A DNA stretch of 42,988 nucleotides from Alphaproteobacteria bacterium casp-alpha6 (GTDB lineage: Bacteria; Pseudomonadota; Alphaproteobacteria; Rhodobacterales; Rhodobacteraceae). Shown here in pieces: positions 8,667 to 16,521 of the stretch; positions within the stretch are counted from its first letter, which is position 1, and each line of letters opens with the position of its first letter. The translations under genes were made by a program, and so were the position numbers. The notes beneath the pieces are model-generated. The model worked only from the letters and a program-made list of their open reading frames with translations. It did no database searches and was not told where the DNA came from. Where the stretch lies: the NCBI GenBank assembly GCA_001510135.1, contig LFER01000066.1:1-42988 (forward strand), written 5' to 3'.

Positions 8667-9509
8667 TTACTCTTTCACCGCACCTGCGGTTAAACCGGCG
8701 ATGAGGTATTTTTGAAGGAACAAGAAGATGACCATTACGGGCAGCACGCCGGTAAGCGCTGCGGCCATCATCTCGTTCCAAGTCACCGACTGGTAGCCGA
8801 TGAATTCGAACAGACCTGCGGGAAGGGGTTGGTATTCGCGTGTCTGATTGAATGTGATTGCGAACAGGAATTGCTGTGCATAGGCGCCGATGAATACGGC
8901 TATACTCACAACAATTAGTCCTGGTAAGGCAAGCGGTAGTACGACGCGGCGCAGCGTGTATAACCGAGACGCGCCATCCACAAAGGCGGCTTCTTCTAAC
9001 TCGACTGGAATTTTTTCAAGATATGATCGCAACAACCAGATTCCAGTTGGTATTAAAAAGGCCACACCGGGAACGATCATCGCCCAATAGGTATTTAGAA
9101 TTCCCATAGTTGCCATCACTCTGTAAAGCGGGATCAGAAGGACAGCTCCTGTAAACATATTGACGCCCAAAAAAATCGAGAGACTGATGTTTTTGAACGG
9201 AAAATCTAGGCGCGCATAGGCATAAGATGCCGGTATTACAAAGATCAAAGTGATCATTGTTACGGCAGTGGAAATGAATATCGAATTCAAGATATATCGA
9301 CCTAGCAACGGAACGGTGTTCCACATATCTTGGTAAGCCTTAAAGCTAAAATCATCAGACCAAAACTGGTACGGGCTGCGGAAAAGGTGCTCCAGTGGGC
9401 GCAAAGATGCCATGAACATTTCGAAAAACGGGAGCAGCAGGAAAATGAGGAACGCTGCCATAGCAGCGTAAATCCCGATTATTTGCCAGATTGAATATCG
9501 ATCCATCAT
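8667..9509 (-). CDS. Sugar ABC transporter permease (MalG-like)
   Basis: About 280 residues with six predicted membrane segments and the cytoplasmic EAA loop EEAAFVDGASRLYTLRRVVL, which docks with the ATPase. The C-terminus ends TAGAVKE, as in many MalG-type permeases. I prefer the ATG at 9509, one base after the upstream TAA stop; an in-frame ATG at 9524 lies inside the upstream gene. Pairs with the MalF-like permease encoded immediately before it. Confidence 0.93.
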   Translation of the reverse strand: MMDRYSIWQIIGIYAAMAAFLIFLLLPFFEMFMASLRPLEHLFRSPYQFWSDDFSFKAYQDMWNTVPLLGRYILNSIFISTAVTMITLIFVIPASYAYARLDFPFKNISLSIFLGVNMFTGAVLLIPLYRVMATMGILNTYWAMIVPGVAFLIPTGIWLLRSYLEKIPVELEEAAFVDGASRLYTLRRVVLPLALPGLIVVSIAVFIGAYAQQFLFAITFNQTREYQPLPAGLFEFIGYQSVTWNEMMAAALTGVLPVMVIFLFLQKYLIAGLTAGAVKE

Positions 9510-9510
9510 G

Positions 9511-10431
9511 TTACTTGGTCCCATAATGTTTGGAGACTTTGTTCAGCAGCCAAATATAAGCCACAGAAAAGATCCCAAGAAGACAAACAATTACGATTGT
9601 CCGCGCTGCTCCTTCGCCAAACTTTCGGCTGGAAAAAGCGGTCTTGTAGCTGTCTATGATCATTGTCGTCGTGGCTGATCGTGGCCCACCTTCGGTGAGA
9701 ATCCAGATGATTTCAAAACTGTTGAAGGTGAATATTGCCGACAGAAGCGACATTGACACGATTACTGGCATGATTTGCGGGATAGTGATACGGCGGAAGC
9801 GATACCAGCGTGAAGCGCCATCAACCCAAGCGGCCTCATACAGATCGCGGCTGACCCCTTGCATCGCTGCCAGAAAGAACAGCGTTACCATGGGTACACC
9901 AACCCACACATCAGCAACCACAGCGGAATAAAATGCCGACTGTTTATAGGCGAGGAATTCAAATGATTTGTCGACAATTCCAACGTATTGCATAACGCCA
10001 GAAAGCAGCCCGAAGGCCCCATTATACAGCCACAGCCAACCGATCATTCCGATCGCAATTGGAATGACCCACGGTGGTAGAACAAGAATCCGGAAAAGAG
10101 CACGCCCAGGTATAGCGGCGTTCAGAAGTGTGGCGCCGATTAATCCCAACACCAGTTTCAGACCGACAGAAAGAAACATCCAATAGAAAGTACGCCAAAC
10201 TGTCTGTTTGAACTTTCGGCTATCGGCGAGATCCTGGTAGTTCTCTAAACCCACATAAGCGAAATTGGGGCCGATCCTCGTATCGGTAAACGAAAGCCGT
10301 AAAGTTTCGGCCAAAGGCCAGGCCACTATTGTGGCAATGAACAACATGGCTGGTGCGATGAGAAGCCAGGCAAAGGCACCCTGAGACAGCCTCTTAGGGC
10401 TTGTTTGTGGTGCATTTGTAGGCGCTTTCAA
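9511..10431 (-). CDS. Sugar ABC transporter permease (MalF-like)
   Basis: 306 residues, six predicted membrane segments, the first at about residues 20-42 after a basic cytoplasmic N-terminus. The EAA loop reads YEAAWVDGASRWYRFRRITI. It is the first gene of the leftward transporter/catabolic operon and faces the gntR regulator across a roughly 210-base shared promoter region, so it is probably controlled by that regulator. Confidence 0.93.
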   Translation of the reverse strand: MKAPTNAPQTSPKRLSQGAFAWLLIAPAMLFIATIVAWPLAETLRLSFTDTRIGPNFAYVGLENYQDLADSRKFKQTVWRTFYWMFLSVGLKLVLGLIGATLLNAAIPGRALFRILVLPPWVIPIAIGMIGWLWLYNGAFGLLSGVMQYVGIVDKSFEFLAYKQSAFYSAVVADVWVGVPMVTLFFLAAMQGVSRDLYEAAWVDGASRWYRFRRITIPQIMPVIVSMSLLSAIFTFNSFEIIWILTEGGPRSATTTMIIDSYKTAFSSRKFGEGAARTIVIVCLLGIFSVAYIWLLNKVSKHYGTK

Positions 10432-10506
10432 GGCCTATCCCCTCCGCAGTTCGATCTGTGTCGAAATGATTCTTTTTCCCTATGTTACCCAATTTTTCAA
10501 AAATAC

Positions 10507-10523
10507 TACCAATTAAATACCAA
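10507..10523. promoter_or_regulatory. Tandem TACCAA half-sites, candidate regulator box
   Basis: TACCAAT at 10507-10513 and ATACCAA at 10517-10523 form a direct repeat with an 11-base period, about one helical turn, in the AT-rich region 76-92 bases upstream of the permease start. They match the half-sites of the inverted repeat at 10606-10629, suggesting the same GntR-family regulator binds both and controls the leftward operon. Confidence 0.5.
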
Positions 10524-10605
10524 AATTTTGTGAGGACACATTATTTACTTTTATTCTTCGTAAAAAATGCCTTAGATCAGCTTAATATGACGTCGAAAGG
10601 AAAAA

Positions 10606-10629
10606 TTGGTATTTTTAGGATGATACCAA
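10606..10629. promoter_or_regulatory. Inverted repeat TTGGTAT-N10-ATACCAA, candidate GntR operator
   Basis: TTGGTAT at 10606-10612 and ATACCAA at 10623-10629 form a perfect 7-bp inverted repeat with a 10-base spacer, just before the gntR start codon. A further TGGTAT lies at 10651-10656 inside the gene's first codons. The placement suggests autoregulation by the encoded GntR/HutC protein. TGGT/ACCA-type half-sites are common for HutC-subfamily amino-sugar regulators. Binding itself is an inference. Confidence 0.6.
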
Positions 10630-10640
10630 ATTGAGGGCAA

Positions 10641-11408
10641 ATGACTGTGATGGTATCTAAAATTTATTCGGCTGAGCGATGGTTCGAAGCTGGACAAGGA
10701 CCGCGATATCAACAATTGCGTCGTTACCTCAGGGCGTCCATACGTTCTGGTGAATTGGCCGCAGATACTCAGCTCCCACCTGAGCGCGTCTTGGCCGACT
10801 TAACGGATGTCAGCCGAGTAACAGTTCGCCGAGCAATTTCTGCGCTTGCGGACGAAGGGCTGGTCGAACAGCGACGTGGAGCGGGCACTTTCGTCCGACA
10901 GCAGATTGAAAAATTAGAACAATCTCTGTCTTCATTGGTTTCGTTCTCTGAGAACATCCGTTTGAGGGGCCAGAATCCGTCGTCACGGGTTTTGCAACGG
11001 GGCCTCTTTATGCCGGACAGAGATGAGTTTCTCATACTTGGACTGACCCAAGCGTCCCGTGTAGCACGGATTAAACGTCTTCGTTTCGCAGATGATACAC
11101 CTCTAGCGATTGAAACTTCCACCGTACCGGCCGATATTATTCCCAATCCTGACGTTGTGGAAAGTTCCCTCTACGAAGCCTTGCGTGCTCGTGACCGAGC
11201 GCCAGTTCGCGCGGTTCAACGTGTTACAGCTTGCAATCTGGCGCACAAGGAGGCCGAGTTATTAGGGTTGACGGTCGGGGATGCAGTGTTATCCATTCAG
11301 CGCACTGCGTTTTTGCGTGATGGTCGAATTGTGGAACTGACCACCGGGTACTACAGATCGGATATGTATGACTTCGTTACCGAATTGCGACCGGAGGCTG
11401 ATGAATGA
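10641..11408 (+). CDS. GntR-family (HutC subfamily) transcriptional regulator
   Basis: 255 residues. Residues about 20-90 form the winged helix-turn-helix (YQQLRRYLRASIRSGEL, LPPERVLADLTDVSRVTVRR, GLVEQRRGAGTFV); the remainder is a UTRA effector-binding domain, which in this subfamily often binds phosphorylated amino sugars such as GlcN-6-P. Starts at ATG 10641, GTG 10647 and ATG 10650 are all possible; the GAGGG ribosome site at 10633-10637 is 3 bases from the first and better spaced for GTG 10647. Its stop overlaps the hexosaminidase start as ATGA. It lies divergent from the transporter operon, so it is the obvious local repressor. Confidence 0.92.
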   Translation: MTVMVSKIYSAERWFEAGQGPRYQQLRRYLRASIRSGELAADTQLPPERVLADLTDVSRVTVRRAISALADEGLVEQRRGAGTFVRQQIEKLEQSLSSLVSFSENIRLRGQNPSSRVLQRGLFMPDRDEFLILGLTQASRVARIKRLRFADDTPLAIETSTVPADIIPNPDVVESSLYEALRARDRAPVRAVQRVTACNLAHKEAELLGLTVGDAVLSIQRTAFLRDGRIVELTTGYYRSDMYDFVTELRPEADE

Positions 11409-13237
11409 GTTTGTACAGATTTTTGGCCGAAATTCGTGGTGCTGAAATTCATTGTTCAATTACATCTGATGGGCCATTGGACGCACCCATCTTTTGCTTT
11501 TCGCTTATGGCGCCACCGGAAGTCGTTTCTGGCGGAACTTTGATACGGACAGACGGCGGCTACGGCGAGGTTCAGTTGCCGGATATAAAGGCAGGCATGA
11601 CGCATCATTTCATTTTGCGTTACGCTAATCCGACTTACAAACCAAAGAACAGAGCGTGGCTTCCACTTGGCGCATACTTGCGCTGTGGCGAAGATATTGT
11701 TGAGCTTCCCAAGCTCCCTGCAGGCGTTACAATCCCGGCACCGGGGCCGTGTCCGCAAGTCAAGGATCTATGTTTGGTACCAAAACCATATTCTTGGACA
11801 GCAAGCGACGGATATCTTCCTGTTCGATCGGTTAAGCAAAAATCTCCTCTCTGGCAGTCCGTTGACGCGCTGGCGTTACGGTGCAACTTGCCGTCCTTGC
11901 AGGATGACCGAGGCGTTCTGACAACCTTGGAAAAGGATGAAACGATCCCGACTGATGGCTATCGCATTGAAATCACACCCGAAGGGCTCAACGTAAGGTA
12001 TGGGGCTGAACAAGGTGCCCACTATGCCGGTATAACGTTATTGGTGCTGCGCGAAACCCACAACGGCAACATCCCGTGTGGCGTCATAGAGGATCATCCA
12101 AGGTTTGAATGGCGCGGTCAGCATCTGGATTGCGCGCGCCATTTCTACAAAGTTGGCTCGATCAACAAGCTTATCGATGTGATGGCATTGCTCAAGATGG
12201 ATCGCTTTCACTGGCACTTTTCAGATGACGAAGCATTTCGCTTAGAACTGCAATCTGTTCCGGACTTGGCAAAAAAAACAGGCCAGCGCGGTGAAAATCA
12301 ATTGGTGCCCGGCGTTTTCGGTGGCGGTCCAATATCGGGTGGGACTTACAGTAAAGAAGATGTCAAAGCTGTTATTGAACATGCGCAAAGCCTGTTCATC
12401 GATGTGTTGCCAGAAATCGAATTTCCAGCACACGCCTTGGCGTTTACGCGGGCATTTCCTGAAACTCGAGATGCAAATGATACTGGAACAGAGGCTAGTG
12501 TCCAAGGTTACTTTGAAAATGTCCTGAACCCTGCAATTCCTGAGACATGGCAGATTATCGAGTCAGTCGCCGAGGAGGTGAGCACTCTGTTCCCGTTCGC
12601 AACACTGCACTTGGGCGCGGATGAACTTCCCGAAGGGACTTGGTCAGGTTCGCCCGAGATAAATCGGTTGAAGGCAGAAGAAGGTTTGGAAAGCTCGGAT
12701 GATGTCCTTGGTTGGTCTCTGCATAGATTGGCGGCAAAACTTGCGCTAAAAGGGATCAGATGTGCCGCCTGGGAAGAAGCAGCGCGTGGCAAAGGTGGTG
12801 GAATTGGTAACAATGCCTTACTCTTCAGCTGGAAAGGTCAGCAGGCCGGTATTGAGGCTGCAAAGTCTGGGTATGACGTAATTATGTCTCCGGCGCAGCA
12901 CGTGTATTTGGATATGGCGCACAGCCAAGACGTAAAGGATTGGGGGGCGACCTGGGCTGCAATCGTGGGCCTGACAGATACCATTGATTGGGAGGTCATT
13001 CCTGACGCAGAAATTGCCGACCGGATTCTTGGCGTCGAAGGCACTTTTTGGTCGGAATTCACAACACAAGATCAAGAAATGCAGCCGATGATCGCACCCC
13101 GCATTATTGGTGTTGCGTCCAAGGGTTGGGTTGACGAACGACTTAATCACGAGGTGTTCTTATTGAGCGCCCGTCGGTTTTGCGAGATCCTTACGAAAAT
13201 GGGCTGGTGTTGGAATACGACATGCTTTGATGGTTAG
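11405..13237 (+). CDS. Beta-N-acetylhexosaminidase, GH20 family, probably cytoplasmic
   Basis: 610 residues that hydrolyse terminal beta-linked GlcNAc/GalNAc by substrate-assisted catalysis. The GH20 barrel begins near residue 230 with the WRGQHLDCARHFY stretch, followed by MDRFHWHFSDDEAFRLE, VLPEIEFPAHA, and the catalytic pair Asp406-Glu407 in HLGADELP. The N-terminal about 200 residues are the usual GH20 accessory domains. There is no signal peptide: the N-terminus (MSLYRFLAEIRG) is mostly polar, so cleavage probably happens after import by the ABC system. Translationally coupled to gntR by an ATGA overlap. The last gene of the rightward pair; the next gene is convergent. Confidence 0.93.
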   Translation: MSLYRFLAEIRGAEIHCSITSDGPLDAPIFCFSLMAPPEVVSGGTLIRTDGGYGEVQLPDIKAGMTHHFILRYANPTYKPKNRAWLPLGAYLRCGEDIVELPKLPAGVTIPAPGPCPQVKDLCLVPKPYSWTASDGYLPVRSVKQKSPLWQSVDALALRCNLPSLQDDRGVLTTLEKDETIPTDGYRIEITPEGLNVRYGAEQGAHYAGITLLVLRETHNGNIPCGVIEDHPRFEWRGQHLDCARHFYKVGSINKLIDVMALLKMDRFHWHFSDDEAFRLELQSVPDLAKKTGQRGENQLVPGVFGGGPISGGTYSKEDVKAVIEHAQSLFIDVLPEIEFPAHALAFTRAFPETRDANDTGTEASVQGYFENVLNPAIPETWQIIESVAEEVSTLFPFATLHLGADELPEGTWSGSPEINRLKAEEGLESSDDVLGWSLHRLAAKLALKGIRCAAWEEAARGKGGGIGNNALLFSWKGQQAGIEAAKSGYDVIMSPAQHVYLDMAHSQDVKDWGATWAAIVGLTDTIDWEVIPDAEIADRILGVEGTFWSEFTTQDQEMQPMIAPRIIGVASKGWVDERLNHEVFLLSARRFCEILTKMGWCWNTTCFDG

Positions 13238-13295
13238 TTGGCTTTGTCAGAATAGCCCACCGTGCCCAAAATATTCACCACACTTGATTTTCGGC

Positions 13296-13581
13296 CTATT
13301 CTACGAGATCTCCCGTCAATGGAAGCGTGTGACGGTTAACTGGATCATATTCTTGGAGCATGCTTCGATGCTGATCTAACCATTCCACTCCCGATCGAAC
13401 ACTTTCATCAAAGACAGAGGGGTCTCTTACACCGATCACAACAACTTCGGTGGCTGTTTTCATCAGTTTGAATTCATTCACGCCACTATCGCCACTATTT
13501 CTTTTTGTAAGAGTTGCGATCAACTCATCAAAGTGTTCTGTCTTTGGTTTTGAAACATACAATCGATAGCTTCTTGGTCAT
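13296..13581 (-). pseudogene. Small alpha/beta protein of unknown function, frameshifted near start
   Basis: The downstream reading frame (TTG-initiated at 13562) encodes 88 residues including EHFDELIATLTKR and TATEVVVIGVRD, reminiscent of dimeric alpha/beta-barrel (ABM-like) proteins. The better start is ATG 13581, 8 bases after an AGGA site and 2 bases after the DUF1330 stop; it encodes MTKKLSIVCFK and then shifts out of frame. Removing one A from the AAAA run (13548-13551, read on the minus strand) joins the two parts into about 95 residues. Either a true mutation or a sequence error. Last gene of the small-protein operon. Confidence 0.6.
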
Positions 13582-13583
13582 GT

Positions 13584-13870
13584 TTACATTCCTTCAATGA
13601 TCATTAAATCTGTATCGCAGCCTGTGTCACGAATTGCCTTTGCAGCTTGATAATCCTCGCTGAAGTAAAACTTTTCGACAGCTTCCTTGCTCTCGAATTC
13701 AAGCATGGTCACGACACCAGACACATTGCCCTCATGACGATCGGCATGAGGGCCGCGTGCAGAATTTTACCCCCATATTGTTCTATGATTGGCAAAGCGG
13801 TTTGCGAAAATTTCTTGAAAATTTCCGGATCTTTCACGCGTATGTTGGCGACTAGATAACCTTTAGGCAT
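13584..13870 (-). pseudogene. DUF1330-family protein gene with single-base frameshift
   Basis: From ATG 13870 (GGAG site 9 bases upstream) the frame reads MPKGYLVANIRVKDPEIFKK then a YGGKIL core, typical of DUF1330. It then diverges, while another frame continues with ARGPHADRHEGN, VTMLEFESKEAVEKFYFS, EDYQAAKAIRDT and LMIIEG, exactly the rest of a DUF1330 protein. The join needs one added base near 13758-13762 (CTGCAC where CTGGCAC would restore frame). Restored length is about 95 residues, normal for the family. DUF1330 proteins are small ferredoxin-like-fold proteins of unknown role. Confidence 0.75.
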
Positions 13871-13906
13871 ATTCATTCTCTCCCGTATTATGGCGTTCAT
13901 TTTATT

Positions 13907-14216
13907 GGTGTAGAGCCAGTTTCGATTTTTCGCATAAGTCCGTCTTCTTTTTGAACATAATAGAGAACAGCATCTTTTGTTCCGTTTGGAAATGACATGA
14001 TAAAATGCATGATCATGACATCATCATTCTCATATAAGCAGCGCCTGCTTTCTGGCTCAAATTTTTGGATAAGCGGTCCTACACGTGCGATATACTCTGA
14101 TTTAGATACAACGGTGCCGAAGAGTGCATCACCATCTCAAAATCTGGGTGACATAGGCTTTCTAACATATCCACGTTTTTAGTGTCCCATGCCTGAGCGT
14201 ATTTTTCGTAAAGCAT
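13907..14216 (-). pseudogene. SnoaL/NTF2-like protein gene with single-base frameshift
   Basis: ATG 14216 follows a GGAGG site by 6 bases. The first frame gives MLYEKYAQAWDTKNVDMLES and CHPDFEMVMHSS; the continuation lies in another frame as GTVVSKSEYIARVGPLIQKF, YENDDVMIMHFIMSFPNGTK and VLYYVQKEDGLMRKIETG to TGA at 13907. Restoring one G near 14116-14120 (TCGGCACC to TCGGGCACC) gives a continuous protein of about 103 residues with the NTF2-like pattern (N-terminal helix, then sheet). Function unknown; many such proteins bind small hydrophobic ligands or act as isomerases/cyclases. Confidence 0.65.
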
Positions 14217-14256
14217 GCTCGTCCTCCGATTTCTAAATTGATCGCATCCTTAAAGC

Positions 14257-14565
14257 TTATTTCTCGACTGTTGCGACCAAGTCAGCATCAATCATCAGGT
14301 TTTCATGTTTGAATTTGTTGCGTATTGGAAGAACGATGGATTTGCTCCATTCGTTTACAGCCAGCATTGCATCTTCCCCTTCAATAGTAACAAATGCAGT
14401 CATTCGCAGTGGGTTATTTCTGTCTTTATTAATATCGACGGAGATTTTTGACGGGCTGGTCGGACCACTCCAATTGTTCCACATTTCAGTTAATGCAGCG
14501 ATGAACGCATCATTATCTTCTTCGGTGGTGAAGGTATTTACGTTTAGTCTTTTAATTACTGTCAT
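14257..14565 (-). CDS. Small conserved-looking protein, function unknown
   Basis: 102 residues, intact. It starts MTVIKRLNVNTFTTEEDND, has a helix AFIAALTEMWNNW, a strand-like MTAFVTIEGEDAMLAVNEW, and ends with DADLVATVEK. The beta-alpha-beta look suggests a compact ferredoxin-like/dimeric alpha-beta-barrel fold, but I do not recognise the family. A GGGGG ribosome site lies 11 bases upstream. It lies in the same leftward run as the five neighbouring tiny genes. Confidence 0.7.
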   Translation of the reverse strand: MTVIKRLNVNTFTTEEDNDAFIAALTEMWNNWSGPTSPSKISVDINKDRNNPLRMTAFVTIEGEDAMLAVNEWSKSIVLPIRNKFKHENLMIDADLVATVEK

Positions 14566-14596
14566 TTGTCATCAATCCCCCAAAAGATGTTTCGTT

Positions 14597-14854
14597 TCAC
14601 ATCGCTGAGACAGGCATGATGTCATAGTTACCAAACTTAAGGATCGGCTCCAACGCTTTATCAACATCGTGATAGTCTGCCGCCTCTAATATCCAGATGC
14701 GCGTATGACGGCCTCTGTTATTATAGGTGGCTAAGATTTGCACATTGTTTGCAGCTGCAGCCTCTATGAAACCATCATTAAATTCATTTCTAGCGTCTTC
14801 ACGATGAGCCATGCATGTTTGGTAGTCGTGAGTGTGTGTTACGTGAAATAGCAT
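14597..14854 (-). CDS. DUF3303-like small protein, second copy
   Basis: 85 residues, begins MLFHVTHTHDYQTCMAH and ends GNYDIMPVSAM. Paralogous to the next gene (14868-15125): both share MLF-x-x-T-x-x-HDY-x-TC-x-A at the start, a central strand, and a PIL-x-x-GN-(Y/F)-(D/E)-(I/V)-x-PV end. The C-terminal pattern resembles DUF3303-type proteins, although a HDYxTC motif is not something I associate with that family. AGGA site 8 bases before the ATG. No known function. Confidence 0.7.
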   Translation of the reverse strand: MLFHVTHTHDYQTCMAHREDARNEFNDGFIEAAAANNVQILATYNNRGRHTRIWILEAADYHDVDKALEPILKFGNYDIMPVSAM

Positions 14855-14867
14855 TGTTTTTTCCTTA

Positions 14868-15125
14868 TTATTTTCGTTCCATTACCGGCGTTACCTCAAA
14901 GTTTCCGTAGTCCAGAATTGGGCTGAAGCCGGCATCAAGTTGTTCCATGCTGTCTGCTTCACAGACCACAAATTGGGTATGTTCCAAGCGGTTGGAATAC
15001 ATGGCATGAACCTTAATTCCGTGATCTCCCAACTTTGAAAATGTATCACGGTAGTGTTGATTGTTTTCTGGGTGATTAGCTTGACATGTTGAATAATCAT
15101 GCTTGCAAGTTATCATAAAGAGCAT
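14868..15125 (-). CDS. DUF3303-like small protein, first copy
   Basis: 85 residues, MLFMITCKHDYSTCQANHPE at the N-terminus, FEVTPVMERK at the C-terminus. It is the first gene of the leftward six-gene small-protein operon, with a GGAG ribosome site 7 bases upstream of ATG 15125 and 13 bases to the next, paralogous gene, so the pair looks like a tandem duplication. The shared His and Cys of HDYxTC could form a metal or catalytic site; this is inference. Confidence 0.72.
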   Translation of the reverse strand: MLFMITCKHDYSTCQANHPENNQHYRDTFSKLGDHGIKVHAMYSNRLEHTQFVVCEADSMEQLDAGFSPILDYGNFEVTPVMERK

Positions 15126-15265
15126 TTGATTTCTCCAAATTGCAATCGGCGTGTCCCTGTTTGGGCGTCCGTTAAAATTGTTAGGGCATTGTGCGCCTCC
15201 GGTCTACAGAAATGAATCTTTGTCAAAATGATTTGCCTGCGCAAAGACATCCGGGATCTAATTAA

Positions 15266-15436
15266 TTGGCCGAAAACTCAAACGAACCAGTTGGACGAAA
15301 AGCGCGCGAGATGGAGCGCACCAGGCAAATGCGAAGTTTGCAGGAATTTGCCTCTGTCCACGCTTTGGTTTTTAATCATTTCAAGCAAAACCGTACCGCT
15401 GCTCTTATTGAGTGGCGTGGCTTGCTAGCAGGGTAA
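15266..15436 (+). mobile_element. IS6-family transposase, 3' end remnant
   Basis: An open frame ending TAA at 15434-15436 reads LAENSNEPVGRKAREMERTR, QMRSLQEFASVHALVFNHF, then KQNRTAALIEWRGLLAG. This is the C-terminal end of an IS6/IS26-type DDE transposase (the usual 'RAENSHxPxRRRERxMxxFxS' region) with an internal deletion after NHF. The 5' two thirds are absent; upstream bases 15126-15265 hold no other gene. Downstream (15437-15616) a 35-codon open stretch ending TAA at 15547-15549 encodes an unrecognised basic tail (RLFDSTRLNAKIEES); no terminal inverted repeat could be assigned. Confidence 0.72.
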
Positions 15437-15616
15437 TAAACGGCATTTTTCGGAAAACAGATTGGAGTGCCCGTTTGTTTGACAGCACCCGTTTGAATGC
15501 GAAGATTGAAGAAAGCCTGTATAAGCGGATCAAGATGAAGTCTGTTTAAGAAGGGCGGTCAATATCGTACATCCCTCGCGATTTATGGTCTGAGTATTTG
15601 AGTAAATGAGCAAATT

Positions 15617-15976
15617 ATGCTTGGTAGAATAGGATCAATTTTAGCTTTTGTAACCGCAGTAGTACATGCTCTAGTAGGTACATACGATACCCTGTTGCCT
15701 TTTTTAGCGAGTGATCTTTCTTTAACTGTAATTGGTACATTTCATGCTTGTTGGCATTTTGTGACCGTGTTCTTGTTTTACTCCGCATGGGTATTCTGGA
15801 AGAAATTGAAAATTAGTTCCATCCTAGCGACGCTTTGGGGAGTGTTTGGCATTATTTTCTTAGTAGTTGCTTTTTATCATGTTGGAATAAGCGGACTGCT
15901 GATTTTGCCTCAGTGGATACTTTTGGGTGCTGTTTCAGCGTTAATGCTATGGGAGATCAAAAACTCAAATGAGTAA
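15617..15976 (+). CDS. Small four-helix membrane protein, function unknown
   Basis: 119 residues with four predicted membrane segments (about 4-25, 33-58, 68-87, 90-110), a histidine in the first two (VVHALVG, FHACWHF) and a short polar C-terminus (WEIKNSNE). No family recognised with confidence. AT-rich and surrounded by insertion-sequence and plasmid-like debris, so probably carried in on a mobile segment. Confidence 0.6.
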   Translation: MLGRIGSILAFVTAVVHALVGTYDTLLPFLASDLSLTVIGTFHACWHFVTVFLFYSAWVFWKKLKISSILATLWGVFGIIFLVVAFYHVGISGLLILPQWILLGAVSALMLWEIKNSNE

Positions 15977-15991
15977 ACGCTCAAATATGAT

Positions 15992-16507
15992 TTAAAGTTT
16001 CATCAGGTTTATGTCGCATGCTGTTGCGTACCCCATAGCCCGTTTAACGTTTGGAAGAAGAGCCGCTCCGCTCATTGCAAAAGAAATTTCGATTAAACCT
16101 TTTTCACCAAATTTATCCTGAATGATGTTTCTTGCTTCTGGGTTATCTATTCGTTCACTTGTCACTGACTTCGCAAGCTGTGCAGTAGCTATGATTTCAG
16201 GTGGAAAATCGTTTATATCAAAATGAAGAATTTTTGATATGATTTCATTTTCCATCCCTGCATTCTTCGCGAGATTTATTTCAGCTTGCACACAAGTTCC
16301 ACAATCTGCCGACAAAGCGCCTGTAATTCGTGCTGTATGATACGCAAGGGGAGGTACTTTTCGATTTGGATCAAGAAAGCCAAAGATTTTGTTGTATCGG
16401 GATAGAAGGCCTATATCCGTTTCAGCTATTTTATGGACGTAATCGAATATAACACCAATTCGTGCTTCTGAGCGTTCGATCAAGTATTTAACTATCTTTA
16501 CTATCAT
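15992..16507 (-). CDS. Carboxymuconolactone decarboxylase/AhpD-like protein
   Basis: 171 residues, all-helical pattern. The AhpD-type motif DCGTCVQAEINLAKNAGM contains the CxxC pair that gives peroxidase/disulfide-reductase activity in this superfamily; it is preceded by ARITGALSA. The C-terminal part (MSGAALLPNVKRAMGYA) matches alkylhydroperoxidase-like relatives. Likely a cytoplasmic oxidative-stress or decarboxylase-type enzyme; exact substrate unknown. Convergent with the small membrane protein gene and flanked by a replication-initiator-like remnant. Confidence 0.8.
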   Translation of the reverse strand: MIVKIVKYLIERSEARIGVIFDYVHKIAETDIGLLSRYNKIFGFLDPNRKVPPLAYHTARITGALSADCGTCVQAEINLAKNAGMENEIISKILHFDINDFPPEIIATAQLAKSVTSERIDNPEARNIIQDKFGEKGLIEISFAMSGAALLPNVKRAMGYATACDINLMKL

Positions 16508-16521
16508 TTTTCCTCAATCAC

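Noticed and set aside
13251-13300. Bidirectional terminator between the hexosaminidase and the convergent small gene (AGAATAG...CTATTCT)
   Set aside because: The arms are about 35 bases apart with a bulge and no T run, and one arm contains a stop codon.
13540-14130. Programmed ribosomal frameshifting in the small-protein operon
   Set aside because: The three shift points have different sequences, no common slippery heptamer and mixed directions, so mutation or sequence error is simpler.
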